Below are positions 20,954 through 29,938 of a DNA stretch of 64,000 nucleotides, in pieces (position 1 is the stretch's first letter; every line of letters starts with the position of its first letter). The notes beneath the pieces are model-generated. The model was not told the origin of the DNA. It saw nothing but the letters and a program-made list of their open reading frames with translations, and did no database searches. The stretch is from Leptospira adleri (GTDB lineage: Bacteria; Spirochaetota; Leptospiria; Leptospirales; Leptospiraceae): NCBI RefSeq assembly GCF_002811985.1, contig NZ_NPDU01000003.1:1-64000 (forward strand), given 5' to 3'. The position numbers were made by a program, and so were the translations under genes.

Positions 20954-21294
20954 AAGAAGACGGACTTTCTTTGAACGAGGCCCAGGCAAAGGTCGACCAA
21001 TGGATTCAAAACTTCGGGGTTCGTTACTTTTCGGAACTCACAAATCTTGCGATCCTGATGGAAGAAGTCGGAGAGTTTTCAAGACTCGTAGCGAGAAAAT
21101 ACGGAGACCAGTCCTTTAAAAAGGGAGAGGATCCGAACGGAATCCCGAAGGAGATGGGGGATATTCTTTTTGTTTTGATGTGTCTCGCCAATCAGATGGG
21201 AATTTCTTTGGAAGAAGCGCTCAAGTCCACCTTACAAAAAAATACGGAAAGAGACAAAGATCGTCACAAAGAAAATCCGAAACTTCAGTCCTGA
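20950..21294 (+). CDS. MazG-type nucleotide pyrophosphohydrolase
   Basis: 114 residues. The start is TTG at 20950, overlapping the preceding stop codon. The metal-binding helices of the MazG/all-alpha NTP pyrophosphatase family are visible: LAILMEEVGEFSRLVARKYGD (EExxE) and GIPKEMGDILFVLMCLANQMG (ExxD). These enzymes hydrolyse NTP or dNTP to the monophosphate and pyrophosphate in the cytoplasm and remove non-canonical or surplus nucleotides. Placement at the end of the glycan operon has no evident functional link. It is convergent with exbD, with the two stops adjacent. Confidence 0.88.
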   Translation: MKEDGLSLNEAQAKVDQWIQNFGVRYFSELTNLAILMEEVGEFSRLVARKYGDQSFKKGEDPNGIPKEMGDILFVLMCLANQMGISLEEALKSTLQKNTERDKDRHKENPKLQS

Positions 21295-21704
<410 letters not shown>

Positions 21705-21708
<4 letters not shown>

Positions 21709-22229
21709 TCGAAACGGTTTTCCGTTCCGTTTTGGATCGTGTGTTTGATTTCGATTTCGGTTCTTTGAAGAATCATCTTCAGATATTGAAATCCCAAGAT
21801 AGAAGGAATGGCTACGCAAAGTCCTTGAATGGTGGTGTTGAGCGCGAGACGGATTCCTTCCGAGAAAATTTCGAGACTTACCGTTCCTGCGTTTTTCATC
21901 TCTTCAAATGCGACGGAAATTCCAATGACGGTTCCGAGAAGTCCGAGCATCGTTGCGATCCCAGCAAGGTTTCGAATCCACGCGGTCATTGCTTCGGGAA
22001 CAAAAAATTCCTTCGCAAAAAAATCGTCCGGATCCTCCAAGATCGATTTGGGTTCGAAACGCGAAGAATCTTGTGTTCCATTCTTCGTTTCCGCTTGAAG
22101 ATGAAACAGAATTCTTCTTTTGAGAACGGGAAGAAAGGTCCAAACTCTTAAAAAAAGTCCGACATTGATAAAGCTCACAACCAAGATGAGAAGAGTAACC
22201 CACCCTCCTTTTGCAAACAACGCGTCCAC
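21705..22229 (-). CDS. MotA/TolQ/ExbB-type proton channel subunit
   Basis: 174 residues with three membrane segments: GGWVTLLILVVSFINVGLFL, then MTAWIRNLAGIATMLGLLGTVIGISVAF and LALNTTIQGLCVAIPSILGFQYL, the GLLGTVIG motif and the T-x-x-G-L-x-V-A-I-P motif being standard ExbB features. It forms the proton channel with ExbD. A second, separate ExbB/ExbD/TonB set lies at 47184-48877, so the organism has at least two motors. The gap 22230-22392 before ubiE must carry promoters for both directions. Confidence 0.93.
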
Positions 22230-22392
22230 GTAAGAACCTCCAGACTTAGGATCAAATTGTCACTTCGGCTTCGTTTGTCATTCTAATCTTGATTTGGATC
22301 GAGGCGCATGACAATGCTTTTCGGGATTGGAAGACGTGAATCAAAACTCTTCTTGCCAAGCCGGAACATTTTGAAAACATTTCATTAACTCT

Positions 22393-23133
22393 ATGTCAGA
22401 ATTCAAGATGCCAGAGACCGAAGAGAAAGCGGGTTTTGTCCGGGAGAACTTCAACCGGATCGCCGAAAAATACGATCGCTTCAACGACTGGAATAGTTTT
22501 TTGCTTCACCGTCTTTGGAAAAATCGTCTGGTCAAAGAAGTTGAGAAGAATCTGGATTCGCATCTGAAGGTGATGGATCTTTGTTGCGGAACCGGCGACA
22601 TTTCGGTGCGACTTGAAAATTCTCCTTCGGTCGATCATGTGACCTGTGTGGACTTCTCCGAAAATATGCTCGAGATCGCAAAAACCCGGCTTCAAAAAAA
22701 AGCGGAAGAAGGAAGAGTCGACTTTCAAGTAGGAGATGCTACAAAGCTCAAGAATTTTAAAAATTCTCAGTTTGATGCAGTTTCGATCGGTTTCGGTTTG
22801 AGAAATGTGGATGATCTTCCGAAAGCGATTTCGGAGATTCATCGGATCTTAAAGCCGGGCGGACTCTTCCTCAATCTTGACGTGGGAAAAGTGAAAAATC
22901 CTCTCATACGTTGGGCCGCAGACTTTTATTTTTTTAAGATCGTTCCGATCCTCGGTTATATTCTTTGGGGAGGTAAGAATGAGATGTTCGACTATCTTCC
23001 CGTTTCCTCGCTTTCTTATCCAAGCCAGGAAAAACTCAAATCGATCTTAGAGGAAAATGGATTTCGCGACGTGCGATTTCAAAACTTCGTTTTTGGCAAC
23101 GCGGTGCTGCATATCGCCAAGAAGCCTTTTTAA
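22393..23133 (+). CDS. ubiE: Demethylmenaquinone/ubiquinone C-methyltransferase (UbiE/MenG family)
   Basis: 246 residues, full length. FVRENFNRIAEKYDRFNDWNSFLLHRLWK is the UbiE N-terminal signature; VMDLCCGTGDISVRL is the SAM motif I, CVDFSENMLEIAK motif II, DAVSIGFGLRNVDDLPKAISEIHRILKPGG the family-specific segment, and YLPVSSLSYPSQEKLKSILEENGF the C-terminal helix region. It methylates the quinone ring, the last step of menaquinone synthesis, in the cytoplasm. Which quinone is used cannot be read from this window. Followed by a long repeat-bearing gap. Confidence 0.94.
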   Translation: MSEFKMPETEEKAGFVRENFNRIAEKYDRFNDWNSFLLHRLWKNRLVKEVEKNLDSHLKVMDLCCGTGDISVRLENSPSVDHVTCVDFSENMLEIAKTRLQKKAEEGRVDFQVGDATKLKNFKNSQFDAVSIGFGLRNVDDLPKAISEIHRILKPGGLFLNLDVGKVKNPLIRWAADFYFFKIVPILGYILWGGKNEMFDYLPVSSLSYPSQEKLKSILEENGFRDVRFQNFVFGNAVLHIAKKPF

Positions 23134-23257
23134 AATCCGTTCTTTTCCTTTTCAAAAAAGGAGTTTTGTAGGATCCAATCCGGATCGTTCGAACGTTCCT
23201 TTGCCTTCAGAGGGAAGTTCATCCTTTACTTACTTCCAAAAAAAATTTAGGGCCGGT

Positions 23258-23363
23258 CCAAAAACCTAAAAATGTAGGAACTCATACTTCTCCGGAAGGA
23301 TACGGGACGATGCAAAATTGCCTGTAAAACTTCGGTTTGTAGGAACTCACACAAAGAATTTGA
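23258..23363. repeat. Dispersed intergenic repeat, copy B (paired GTAGGA motifs)
   Basis: In the 482-base gap 23134-23615. CCAAAAACCTAAAA leads to GTAGGAACTCATAC (23274-23287) and 65 bases on to TTTGTAGGAACTCACACAAA (23336-23355), then GAATTTGAAT. Order, flanks and spacing match copy A at 6025-6133. Copy A also lies just downstream of a gene end. Nothing else in the gap is supported beyond the start region of lruC. Confidence 0.7.
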
Positions 23364-23615
23364 ATGGATTCAAACGAGACGATTTTTTTCGTTTTTCGAG
23401 GTATTGGGAAACTCTTATCGAATTTGAGAAGATTATGTCATGCGACAAAATGACCGCAGAAAGCCTTTTACTTTTACCTGAAATTTCGCTGGAGATTCGC
23501 GATTTTGAACCATAAATAAATCCTTTTCAATTTTCAAGAACTAGCTAAAATCATTATCTTTTGTAGTATTTTCAGCCTATTGTTTCGTCTCCTCTAAGTA
23601 ACAAAGAAAATCGGG

Positions 23616-25322
23616 ATGTATCGTATGAAAAAAATCGTTCTTCTGCTATTGATATTGAGTTTTACGGCAGATTGCAATCATAAGAAGAAAGGCGCTCTTT
23701 GGCCCTTATTAGCTTTATTGAATACGAATTCGGCTACGGCCACTTCTTCCTCCTCTTCCGGAGTGAATGCAGATACGGCCACTGCATCCAACGGCGGTAC
23801 GGTCGCCATCGTTTACACCCCAGGAAGCAATCCAAGTTATCCGTCCTCTTCCGACTCGACATCTTCCGCTCCAGCGACTTCCGATGATGCGAATTCCACT
23901 CCCGGAACCGGGACCACAGCGTCTTCCTCCGGAAATTCTTCCGACGATTCCGATGTGGGTTCGAATACTCCGACAACTCCGGGAACAAATCCCGGCGCCG
24001 GAAGTAATTCCGAAAGTCCGACTTCTACGCCGCCGATCACGGGAACGATCACCGTCAGCGATAATGTAGGAACTCCAACGTTCAACTACAACACGGTGCA
24101 AACGATCCCTCTCAATCTTGTGGTAGTGGACAATCAATCGCGGCCTATTTCCGGCGCGACCGTAATCGTCTCCGACAACAATGGTAACATTCTCTTTCAG
24201 GGAGTTTCCGACAGCGTAGGTAAGGTTTCCGGAACGATCACCGTGGAAACTTCCGTCGGTCAAATCACTCTCGAAATCACCGCGGGCGGAGAATCGATTT
24301 CCAATATCATCAATCTAATCAACGTCGTCGGAATCAATCGTGAAATCAAATACGAGGTCCTTTTGCCGGTTGTTGCAGCTCCTACGGACACGGACGGAGA
24401 CGGAGTTCCCGACACTCTGGATTCTTATCCTCAGGATCCGACCCGTGCTTCTTTGATCCGTATTCCGTCCGAAGGAGTCAGCACGGTCGCCTACGAGGAT
24501 CTTTATCCGAGCGCCGGAGACGCGGACTTGAACGACTACGTTCTTCATATTCATAACGAAGAAGATTTGAACGCAGCCGGGGAAGTGATTCGATTGAGAG
24601 GAACCTATCAGCACGTCGCGAGAGGCGCGGGTTATAGACATACGTTTCACCTCAAACTTCCGGTTTCCGTAGGAGCTTCCTTCTCCAGAAAAGTCGTTCG
24701 AGAAGACGGAAAAGAAGTAACGGCTTTGAATACGAGAAAAGTTTCCGCTTCAGATCTGAACCAAGGAATTCAGATTCACGAGGAATCGAACAAAACCGTT
24801 TCTAATCCGAACGTGAATCCGGGCGGAGTTTTCAAACCGGGTCATATCGCTACGATAGAAGTTGTGTTCGATTCTCCCGTTAAAAAGAGCGCGCTTGGAA
24901 ACTATCCTTACGATATTTTTATCAAAGTGATCAACACCGGGAAGGAAATTCACTTTTCGGGGCTTTATAAGAATTCGAACGGATCGGATCAATACCTCGA
25001 TTCCAATCGTTTTCCTTGGGCGATTTTAGTGCCGGGAACTTGGAAGTATCCGTACGAAGGATTGGACATACGGAACGATTCTCAGAGCGGCTATAAGGAA
25101 TTCAATCTCTGGGTCGCTTCGAACGGAACTTCCTACAAGGATTGGTATAAACATATCACCAACCAAGCTAAGGTTTTTCCGGTGCCCGAGGACGATTCCG
25201 GATTGCTCGGGTTCTTACTTTTGGGGGTTAAGGAGAATGGAATACTCGTCGCGGTTTTTCTGATGGCGGCCGGTGCGATCGCGGCGTTTCTTTTAAAAAG
25301 AAGAACGCTTTCCAGAGCTTAA
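23616..25322 (+). CDS. lruC: LruC-domain lipoprotein
   Basis: 568 residues; ATG at 23625 (MKKIVLLLLIL) is an equally good start. Lipobox FTADC, then a Ser/Thr/Pro-rich, low-complexity region (residues about 35-150), an Ig-like domain (NYNTVQTIPLNLVVVDNQSR to ISNIINLINV), a calcium-type DTDGDGVPDTLDSYPQDPTR loop (thrombospondin type-3-like), and the LruC domain with YPSAGDADLNDYVLHIHN and YQHVARGAGYRHTFHLKLP. It ends in LLGFLLLGVKENGILVAVFLMAAGAIAAFLLKRRTL, a C-terminal hydrophobic helix with a basic tail. I recall LruC as a leptospiral outer-membrane-associated lipoprotein recognised in equine uveitis. Confidence 0.85.
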   Translation: MYRMKKIVLLLLILSFTADCNHKKKGALWPLLALLNTNSATATSSSSSGVNADTATASNGGTVAIVYTPGSNPSYPSSSDSTSSAPATSDDANSTPGTGTTASSSGNSSDDSDVGSNTPTTPGTNPGAGSNSESPTSTPPITGTITVSDNVGTPTFNYNTVQTIPLNLVVVDNQSRPISGATVIVSDNNGNILFQGVSDSVGKVSGTITVETSVGQITLEITAGGESISNIINLINVVGINREIKYEVLLPVVAAPTDTDGDGVPDTLDSYPQDPTRASLIRIPSEGVSTVAYEDLYPSAGDADLNDYVLHIHNEEDLNAAGEVIRLRGTYQHVARGAGYRHTFHLKLPVSVGASFSRKVVREDGKEVTALNTRKVSASDLNQGIQIHEESNKTVSNPNVNPGGVFKPGHIATIEVVFDSPVKKSALGNYPYDIFIKVINTGKEIHFSGLYKNSNGSDQYLDSNRFPWAILVPGTWKYPYEGLDIRNDSQSGYKEFNLWVASNGTSYKDWYKHITNQAKVFPVPEDDSGLLGFLLLGVKENGILVAVFLMAAGAIAAFLLKRRTLSRA

Positions 25323-25365
25323 ACTTCAATTACGGAGGGAGCATATTCCGATAATCAAAAGGAAT

Positions 25366-26760
25366 ATGTTCCTCTTTTTAGGGTTCGAAGAATTCCTCCT
25401 CACATTTTTAAAATTCGGCACCGCGATTTTCGCCGCCGTCTTCTACTGGTTTTTTTACCGAAGCACTTATTATCACCCGGAAAGGATCAGCTTTGATCTC
25501 TCCGCGATTTTCTCCGGAGTTTTTACCGTGGGACTCGCGATCTTCCCCGAAATCCTGGCGCAAAGTTATTTAAGCGAAACTTCATATCTGGAAAGGGCTT
25601 TTTTGGGGAGTTCGCTCTTGGAGGAAGTTCCGAAATTTATCGTAATCCTCTGGTATTTTAAGGGATTGAACAAAGTTTATAATACTTCGGACGGAATCTA
25701 TTTCGGATTAACGTTAGGCGCAACCTTCGGTCTTTTGGAAAATCTGCTTTATTCCCCTATTCTCGATTTTTGGCCCTTGTTTTTGCGCGCGGTGACTTCG
25801 CTCCCGATTCACACGTTTACGGGAGGAATCTACGGATACGCGGTTTTGGAATACTATCAGTCGCGACCTTCTTCTTTTAATTTCTTAGGGATTTTGTACA
25901 GTTTGATCGTCTGCTTTTTTCTGCACGGAACGTTTAATTACGTTTTGCTGATAGACGGAGATTCGATTCTTTTTTTGCCGTTTATTCTCGCGTTCGGATT
26001 TTTCATTTTGGAATATCTGCTTACGATTTCCCAAAACATACTTCCGATCGAAGTCTTACGATCGATCGGTTTGTTCAAGGACGACTATAAGGTAGTTTCC
26101 AGATTCACAAGATACGATTCCTGGTTGAGAGCCAGTCAGAGTTTGGAACAGAAGAAAGTCTCGATCCCATTCTTCAGGAATTTATCCAAGGGAAAAATCG
26201 CAGTGTCTTTGATCTTATTCTCCGTCCCTTCGATTCTATATTCAATTTATCTAAAGTATCCTGAAAAAATTCCCGTTCTTTTGGGGGGAATTCGGACTTC
26301 CGAGTTTATAGGCCTTTTTCTGGTTTATCCGATTTGGCTTTGCATTCTGATCTTATCCAGAGGGATTCTCAATCCCAAATTCTTTCGGGAAAGAATTTTG
26401 AGGATCCCTTTGTTCATCGCTGTTTCGATCGTTCAGGAACAACGAGAATATCATTCTCTCGCGTATTCCCTTTCCAAAAAAGGATTTTATTCTCCTGTGG
26501 ATAAGTCCTTACAAATCGGAGATCGGGTGTATGTCACCTTTTACGTCGCTGGAAAGGAATTTCGGAATATTTTAGCGATTCCGGTTTGGTTGAACGTGAG
26601 AGACGACGACCCCGAATTTGAATCGGGCGCCGTTTTTATTTTTGTGAGTCCGCCTTGGAAACTTCTTTTTTGGAGATTGTTCGTGAGAATCAAACAACAA
26701 TTACACAATCTGCAGGAACAAATCGGACATCAAAGACGCGGATCAACGCACTCGATTTAA
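25366..26760 (+). CDS. PrsW-family intramembrane metalloprotease-like protein
   Basis: 464 residues and about eight hydrophobic segments. PrsW family motifs are present: LLEEVPKF (E86, E87, K90), ATFGLLENLLYS (E125, N126), SLPIHTFTGGIYG (H149) and CFFLHGTFNY (H187). The family cleaves membrane anti-sigma factors or other membrane substrates within the bilayer. A C-terminal soluble extension of about 150 residues (YDSWLRASQSLEQKK onward, including YVTFYVAGKEFRNI) is longer than minimal PrsW proteins. No sigma/anti-sigma gene is adjacent. The last 18 bases overlap the end of the next, convergent gene. Confidence 0.85.
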   Translation: MFLFLGFEEFLLTFLKFGTAIFAAVFYWFFYRSTYYHPERISFDLSAIFSGVFTVGLAIFPEILAQSYLSETSYLERAFLGSSLLEEVPKFIVILWYFKGLNKVYNTSDGIYFGLTLGATFGLLENLLYSPILDFWPLFLRAVTSLPIHTFTGGIYGYAVLEYYQSRPSSFNFLGILYSLIVCFFLHGTFNYVLLIDGDSILFLPFILAFGFFILEYLLTISQNILPIEVLRSIGLFKDDYKVVSRFTRYDSWLRASQSLEQKKVSIPFFRNLSKGKIAVSLILFSVPSILYSIYLKYPEKIPVLLGGIRTSEFIGLFLVYPIWLCILILSRGILNPKFFRERILRIPLFIAVSIVQEQREYHSLAYSLSKKGFYSPVDKSLQIGDRVYVTFYVAGKEFRNILAIPVWLNVRDDDPEFESGAVFIFVSPPWKLLFWRLFVRIKQQLHNLQEQIGHQRRGSTHSI

Positions 26761-28806
26761 TCCGTCAAAGTCTTCCGCGAAAATTCCGAATTCGTCGATT
26801 TTCGTTTCGAAAAACGAAGCGGAAAGAATCTCCGCTCTTAAATATTTCGCTCGATCCGGTACGCTCAAGCCCACTGCGCTCGGACTCGGATACAACGGCA
26901 AGGTTTTGGATTGGATCTCGATCCAGTCCGGACCTAAGAAGGACCAGCGGACATAGACCTTATCTTCCTTCGTAATCTTTTGAGAAGCGGGAACAAACGC
27001 GCGTAAGCTGATCGGAGCTTTCCCCGCCAAAACCCAAGTGGCCCCGGAAGAAAACTCATGAAAGCGGATTCCGTTCTGATTAAGATTTTGTTTTTTAGCC
27101 ATCAGTTGATAGGTCTTCAATTCCGCATAACGGAACTCGGGGCCTCTTAGATTCGGGGCGATTTGAACAAGAGAATAAAACAGATAAACCGAACCCAAGA
27201 TCAGAACAAAAAGATTGAACCCGCCCCCGATGCCGCGATGGAGTTGCCTACTGAGAGGCGCGGAAGAAGTGATCAACCAAAGGCAAAAGAAAGCCGCCGC
27301 GCCGGAACTTCCGGTCCAAGGCATAAAGAAAAAACTAATCGGTAAAAGAAGAATCAGAAGTTTCCAGTGATCTCTATAAGCGATTTCTAATCCGATCCAA
27401 ACCAGAAAAACGAAAGAGAAAAGAATACCGCCGTCGTGAAATAAAAAGACGAACGAGGAAAGAAAGAATTCGCGGATTCCGCCTGGAGGAACCGTGTTTA
27501 CCGATCTGGAATCGATCCAGTTGAGAGCGAAACTTCCCACGCCGTTCCCGAACCAAAGAGATTCTTTCACCCAGTTCCAAGCCGCTCTGGTTTGAATCCA
27601 ACCTTCTCCCCAATAAAGATCCAAAAAACGACCGAGGTTGCCCGCGGGTCCTCGGTAACCTTTGTTCCAGGAAAGATACAATTCCTGCCAAGGTTCGTAA
27701 GACCAAGAGAAAGAACCGAGCCAGATCAAAAGGACGATCCATCCAAACCAGAGGACGACGCAGGTGGGAATGTAAGACCATCTCCACCATTTGTTCCGGA
27801 TCTTCGGAAAGTAATTCATAGAATAGGCGTAGAGTAAGGAAGTGAAGAGTAAGATCCAAGCGCCCGCGCTGAAATACTTTCCCAAGATGACGAAGGGAAG
27901 TATCAGACCGAAACTGAGAAGAACCGTGGTCGGAGTTCTCCAACTTCTGGAATGCAAATAATAGAAGAAGTAAGAGATCAAAAGAGGAAAAAACCAATGG
28001 AGCGAACCGACGTCGGCAAGAAAGCCCGAGACAAGAAAGGAATCTCCGATCATCGGAGTAAAAGGGATTACCGAATGACGGGTTAGCCCTTGGATTAAGA
28101 ACATTAGAATATTCGCAAATACTCCCGCAAAAAGTCCCTGTCTCCAGTATTTAACGGGAGAATCGCTTTCGTGGGACGAGGATTCTTCCGCCAAGAAATA
28201 GAGGATCGCGAGCATCCAGGACCCGAAAAAATCCAAACTCAAACCGAACGCATATCGCGAACTCACTCCGGGAAGATAGACCGTGTCCAAAATTCCAAAA
28301 CCTTTGAACGGCGGCGCGTTGAAATAAACGAAAAAACGTTCCAAAAGAAGAAGCGCGATAAACGCGAGTATTCCCGTTTTAGGATTCTGATAAAAAGGAA
28401 GAGACGATTTATAAGGACGATTTATATAAAAAAAACGGAATATAGGATCTTCTTCGCTTACGGTTTGAGAATGGAACGTGGAGATATACTGTCTCAAAAA
28501 AATTCCGAAAATCGCACCCGCGAACAGGCCGCTCAAAGAACCGAAGACTACCTCTTTTTCGTAAAGAAGACCTGGGAGAAGCAGGGCTCCGGCCATCGTG
28601 AACATTCTTCCCGGCTTACGATGATAAAGATTGGGGATGAATCCGAATAAAAATTGAATCAAACCGATCGCAGCGATCCCGGATCCTTCCGTTTCTCGAA
28701 CGAAGAGAAAACTTCGAAAGAGGATATAAGAGAGAATGGAACAGAGGATAAGTCCGAAAAAGGTGGGAGTCCGAAGAGGTCTGAGTTTATTGAATAATCC
28801 GGGCAC
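26743..28806 (-). CDS. O-antigen ligase/polymerase-like membrane protein
   Basis: 687 residues from a GTG start, with about twelve membrane segments. A large periplasmic loop carries GYRGPAGNLGRFLDLYWGEGWIQTRAAWNWVKESLWFGNGVGSF, which resembles the R-x-x-x-W / GxGxGxF pattern of the WaaL/Wzy O-antigen ligase family, followed by SSFVFLFHDGGILFSFVFL (H-D-G, also typical). A C-terminal beta-rich soluble domain of about 100 residues follows. Likely role: transfer or polymerisation of surface glycan outside the inner membrane. It is not in the glycan operon at 11-21 kb. The family call is by eye. Confidence 0.8.
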   Translation of the reverse strand: MPGLFNKLRPLRTPTFFGLILCSILSYILFRSFLFVRETEGSGIAAIGLIQFLFGFIPNLYHRKPGRMFTMAGALLLPGLLYEKEVVFGSLSGLFAGAIFGIFLRQYISTFHSQTVSEEDPIFRFFYINRPYKSSLPFYQNPKTGILAFIALLLLERFFVYFNAPPFKGFGILDTVYLPGVSSRYAFGLSLDFFGSWMLAILYFLAEESSSHESDSPVKYWRQGLFAGVFANILMFLIQGLTRHSVIPFTPMIGDSFLVSGFLADVGSLHWFFPLLISYFFYYLHSRSWRTPTTVLLSFGLILPFVILGKYFSAGAWILLFTSLLYAYSMNYFPKIRNKWWRWSYIPTCVVLWFGWIVLLIWLGSFSWSYEPWQELYLSWNKGYRGPAGNLGRFLDLYWGEGWIQTRAAWNWVKESLWFGNGVGSFALNWIDSRSVNTVPPGGIREFFLSSFVFLFHDGGILFSFVFLVWIGLEIAYRDHWKLLILLLPISFFFMPWTGSSGAAAFFCLWLITSSAPLSRQLHRGIGGGFNLFVLILGSVYLFYSLVQIAPNLRGPEFRYAELKTYQLMAKKQNLNQNGIRFHEFSSGATWVLAGKAPISLRAFVPASQKITKEDKVYVRWSFLGPDWIEIQSKTLPLYPSPSAVGLSVPDRAKYLRAEILSASFFETKIDEFGIFAEDFDGLNRVR

Positions 28807-29016
28807 GAATAAAGAGGATTTTGTAAAAAGATTCAGATTTCAATCTAAAAAACGTTTTCGAAAGAGCTTTCCGATTCTTGGAAAGAAATTGATAAGATAA
28901 GAATTCCTAAAGTACTGCGGACTTAAGTCGTTTCGAACGGTGATTCTTCTTCTATAAAAAGATATGCTCGGTGAGTGAATGGAAAAGGAGGAATTCGAAA
29001 GTAAAAGTAGAACGAA

Positions 29017-29475
29017 TCAGTCGTCCATCGAATCCATATCGGTCGGAATTTTATATGCGCCGGTAAGACTCGCCGCATTGCTTTTGCGCATAAAGCCTCC
29101 TTTCCCTTTGGAAAGAGTTTCCGCAAATTCAACCGTATATCTGGTCCAAGGAATTGCTTTGAGGCGTGCGATCGGAATTTTTTTCCCGGTTCCTTCGCAG
29201 ACTCCGTAGGTTCCGTCTTCAATTTTGTCTAAAGCGACATCAATTTCACGGATTGTTTCGATTTCCGCTTCGGAAAGAACCGAACTCAGGGTCTCTTCGT
29301 TGATTTCAGAAGCGATATCGGCGATATCACCCATCTCTTTCAGGCCGGAAGGTTTGCTGTTGTCTTCCCAGTGGGCGTACTTTTCCAAGAGAGCGTTTTT
29401 CTTCTCTAGGAGGAGCTCTTTGATTTCTTGAAGAGCTTTTTTATCGTACGCGGGCGCCGGTTTTTTTGCAGTCAT
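29017..29475 (-). CDS. DksA/TraR-family protein lacking zinc cysteines
   Basis: 152 residues. The coiled-coil is KKALQEIKELLLEKKNALLEKY; the tip has acidic residues D50 and D53 in KEMGDIADIASEINEETLSS, matching the DxxD of DksA, then AEIETIREIDVALDKIEDGTYGVCEGTGKKI. The usual four-cysteine zinc finger (CxxC...CxxC) is reduced to a single cysteine (C93); LKAIPWTRYTVEFAETL shows no more. This is the zinc-independent DksA type. Family role: binds the RNA-polymerase secondary channel and works with ppGpp on stable-RNA and stress promoters. It is 18 bases downstream of rpmG on the same strand. Confidence 0.88.
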   Translation of the reverse strand: MTAKKPAPAYDKKALQEIKELLLEKKNALLEKYAHWEDNSKPSGLKEMGDIADIASEINEETLSSVLSEAEIETIREIDVALDKIEDGTYGVCEGTGKKIPIARLKAIPWTRYTVEFAETLSKGKGGFMRKSNAASLTGAYKIPTDMDSMDD

Positions 29476-29493
29476 ACCTATTTCCTGGAAATC

Positions 29494-29658
29494 TTAGACC
29501 TTGGTTTCCTTGTATTCGGTGTGTTTTCTGCAAAATTTGCAGAACTTTTTAGTTACCAGTTTTTCGGTTTTAGCCTTTTTATTCTTGGTGAGAAGATAAG
29601 TACTCTTTCCCTTTGAACATCCCGGTTCCTGACAAACGAGCTTGATAATTTCTCTCAT
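29494..29658 (-). CDS. rpmG: Ribosomal protein bL33
   Basis: A 54-residue frame, MREIIKLVCQEPGCSK at the start and KKFCKFCRKHTEYKETKV at the end, with YLLTKNKKAKTEKLV in between: the bL33 pattern. It keeps two cysteine pairs (C9/C14 and C40/C43), so a zinc-binding form; the first pair is spaced CxxxxC instead of the usual CxxC. It is a component of the large ribosomal subunit. Directly upstream of the DksA-like gene. The gap 29659-29938 shows no tRNA or secE/nusG, which follow rpmG in many bacteria. Confidence 0.95.
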   Translation of the reverse strand: MREIIKLVCQEPGCSKGKSTYLLTKNKKAKTEKLVTKKFCKFCRKHTEYKETKV

Positions 29659-29938
29659 TGGCGTGCTGTCTCGATTTCAATAGATTCCTCAACAGTAGAC
29701 GGGAAATCCCGGATTTTCAGTCCAATTCGTTTCAAAAATTTGGTTCTTTCGTCCTGAAAACGTCGTACTGGAGGTTGTATTCTGCTAGAAAACGTGAGAG
29801 GGCTTAAAAATCAAGGAGGATTAGATAAAATTCCCGAAAAAGGAAGAGAAATTTGTTGTAGCCGGAATCGCGAAACCCGGATGCAGTTTTTTTCGATTTC
29901 GTTTGCCCAAATTTTTCCATTCTTAAAATGGACTTGTT

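Noticed and set aside
28923..29222. Minus-strand frame of 99 codons
   Set aside because: It overlaps the DksA-like gene in another frame; the DksA frame has family motifs, this has none.
29659..29938. Possible tRNA or secE near rpmG
   Set aside because: No cloverleaf or CCA end, and no frame resembling SecE, was found on either strand.
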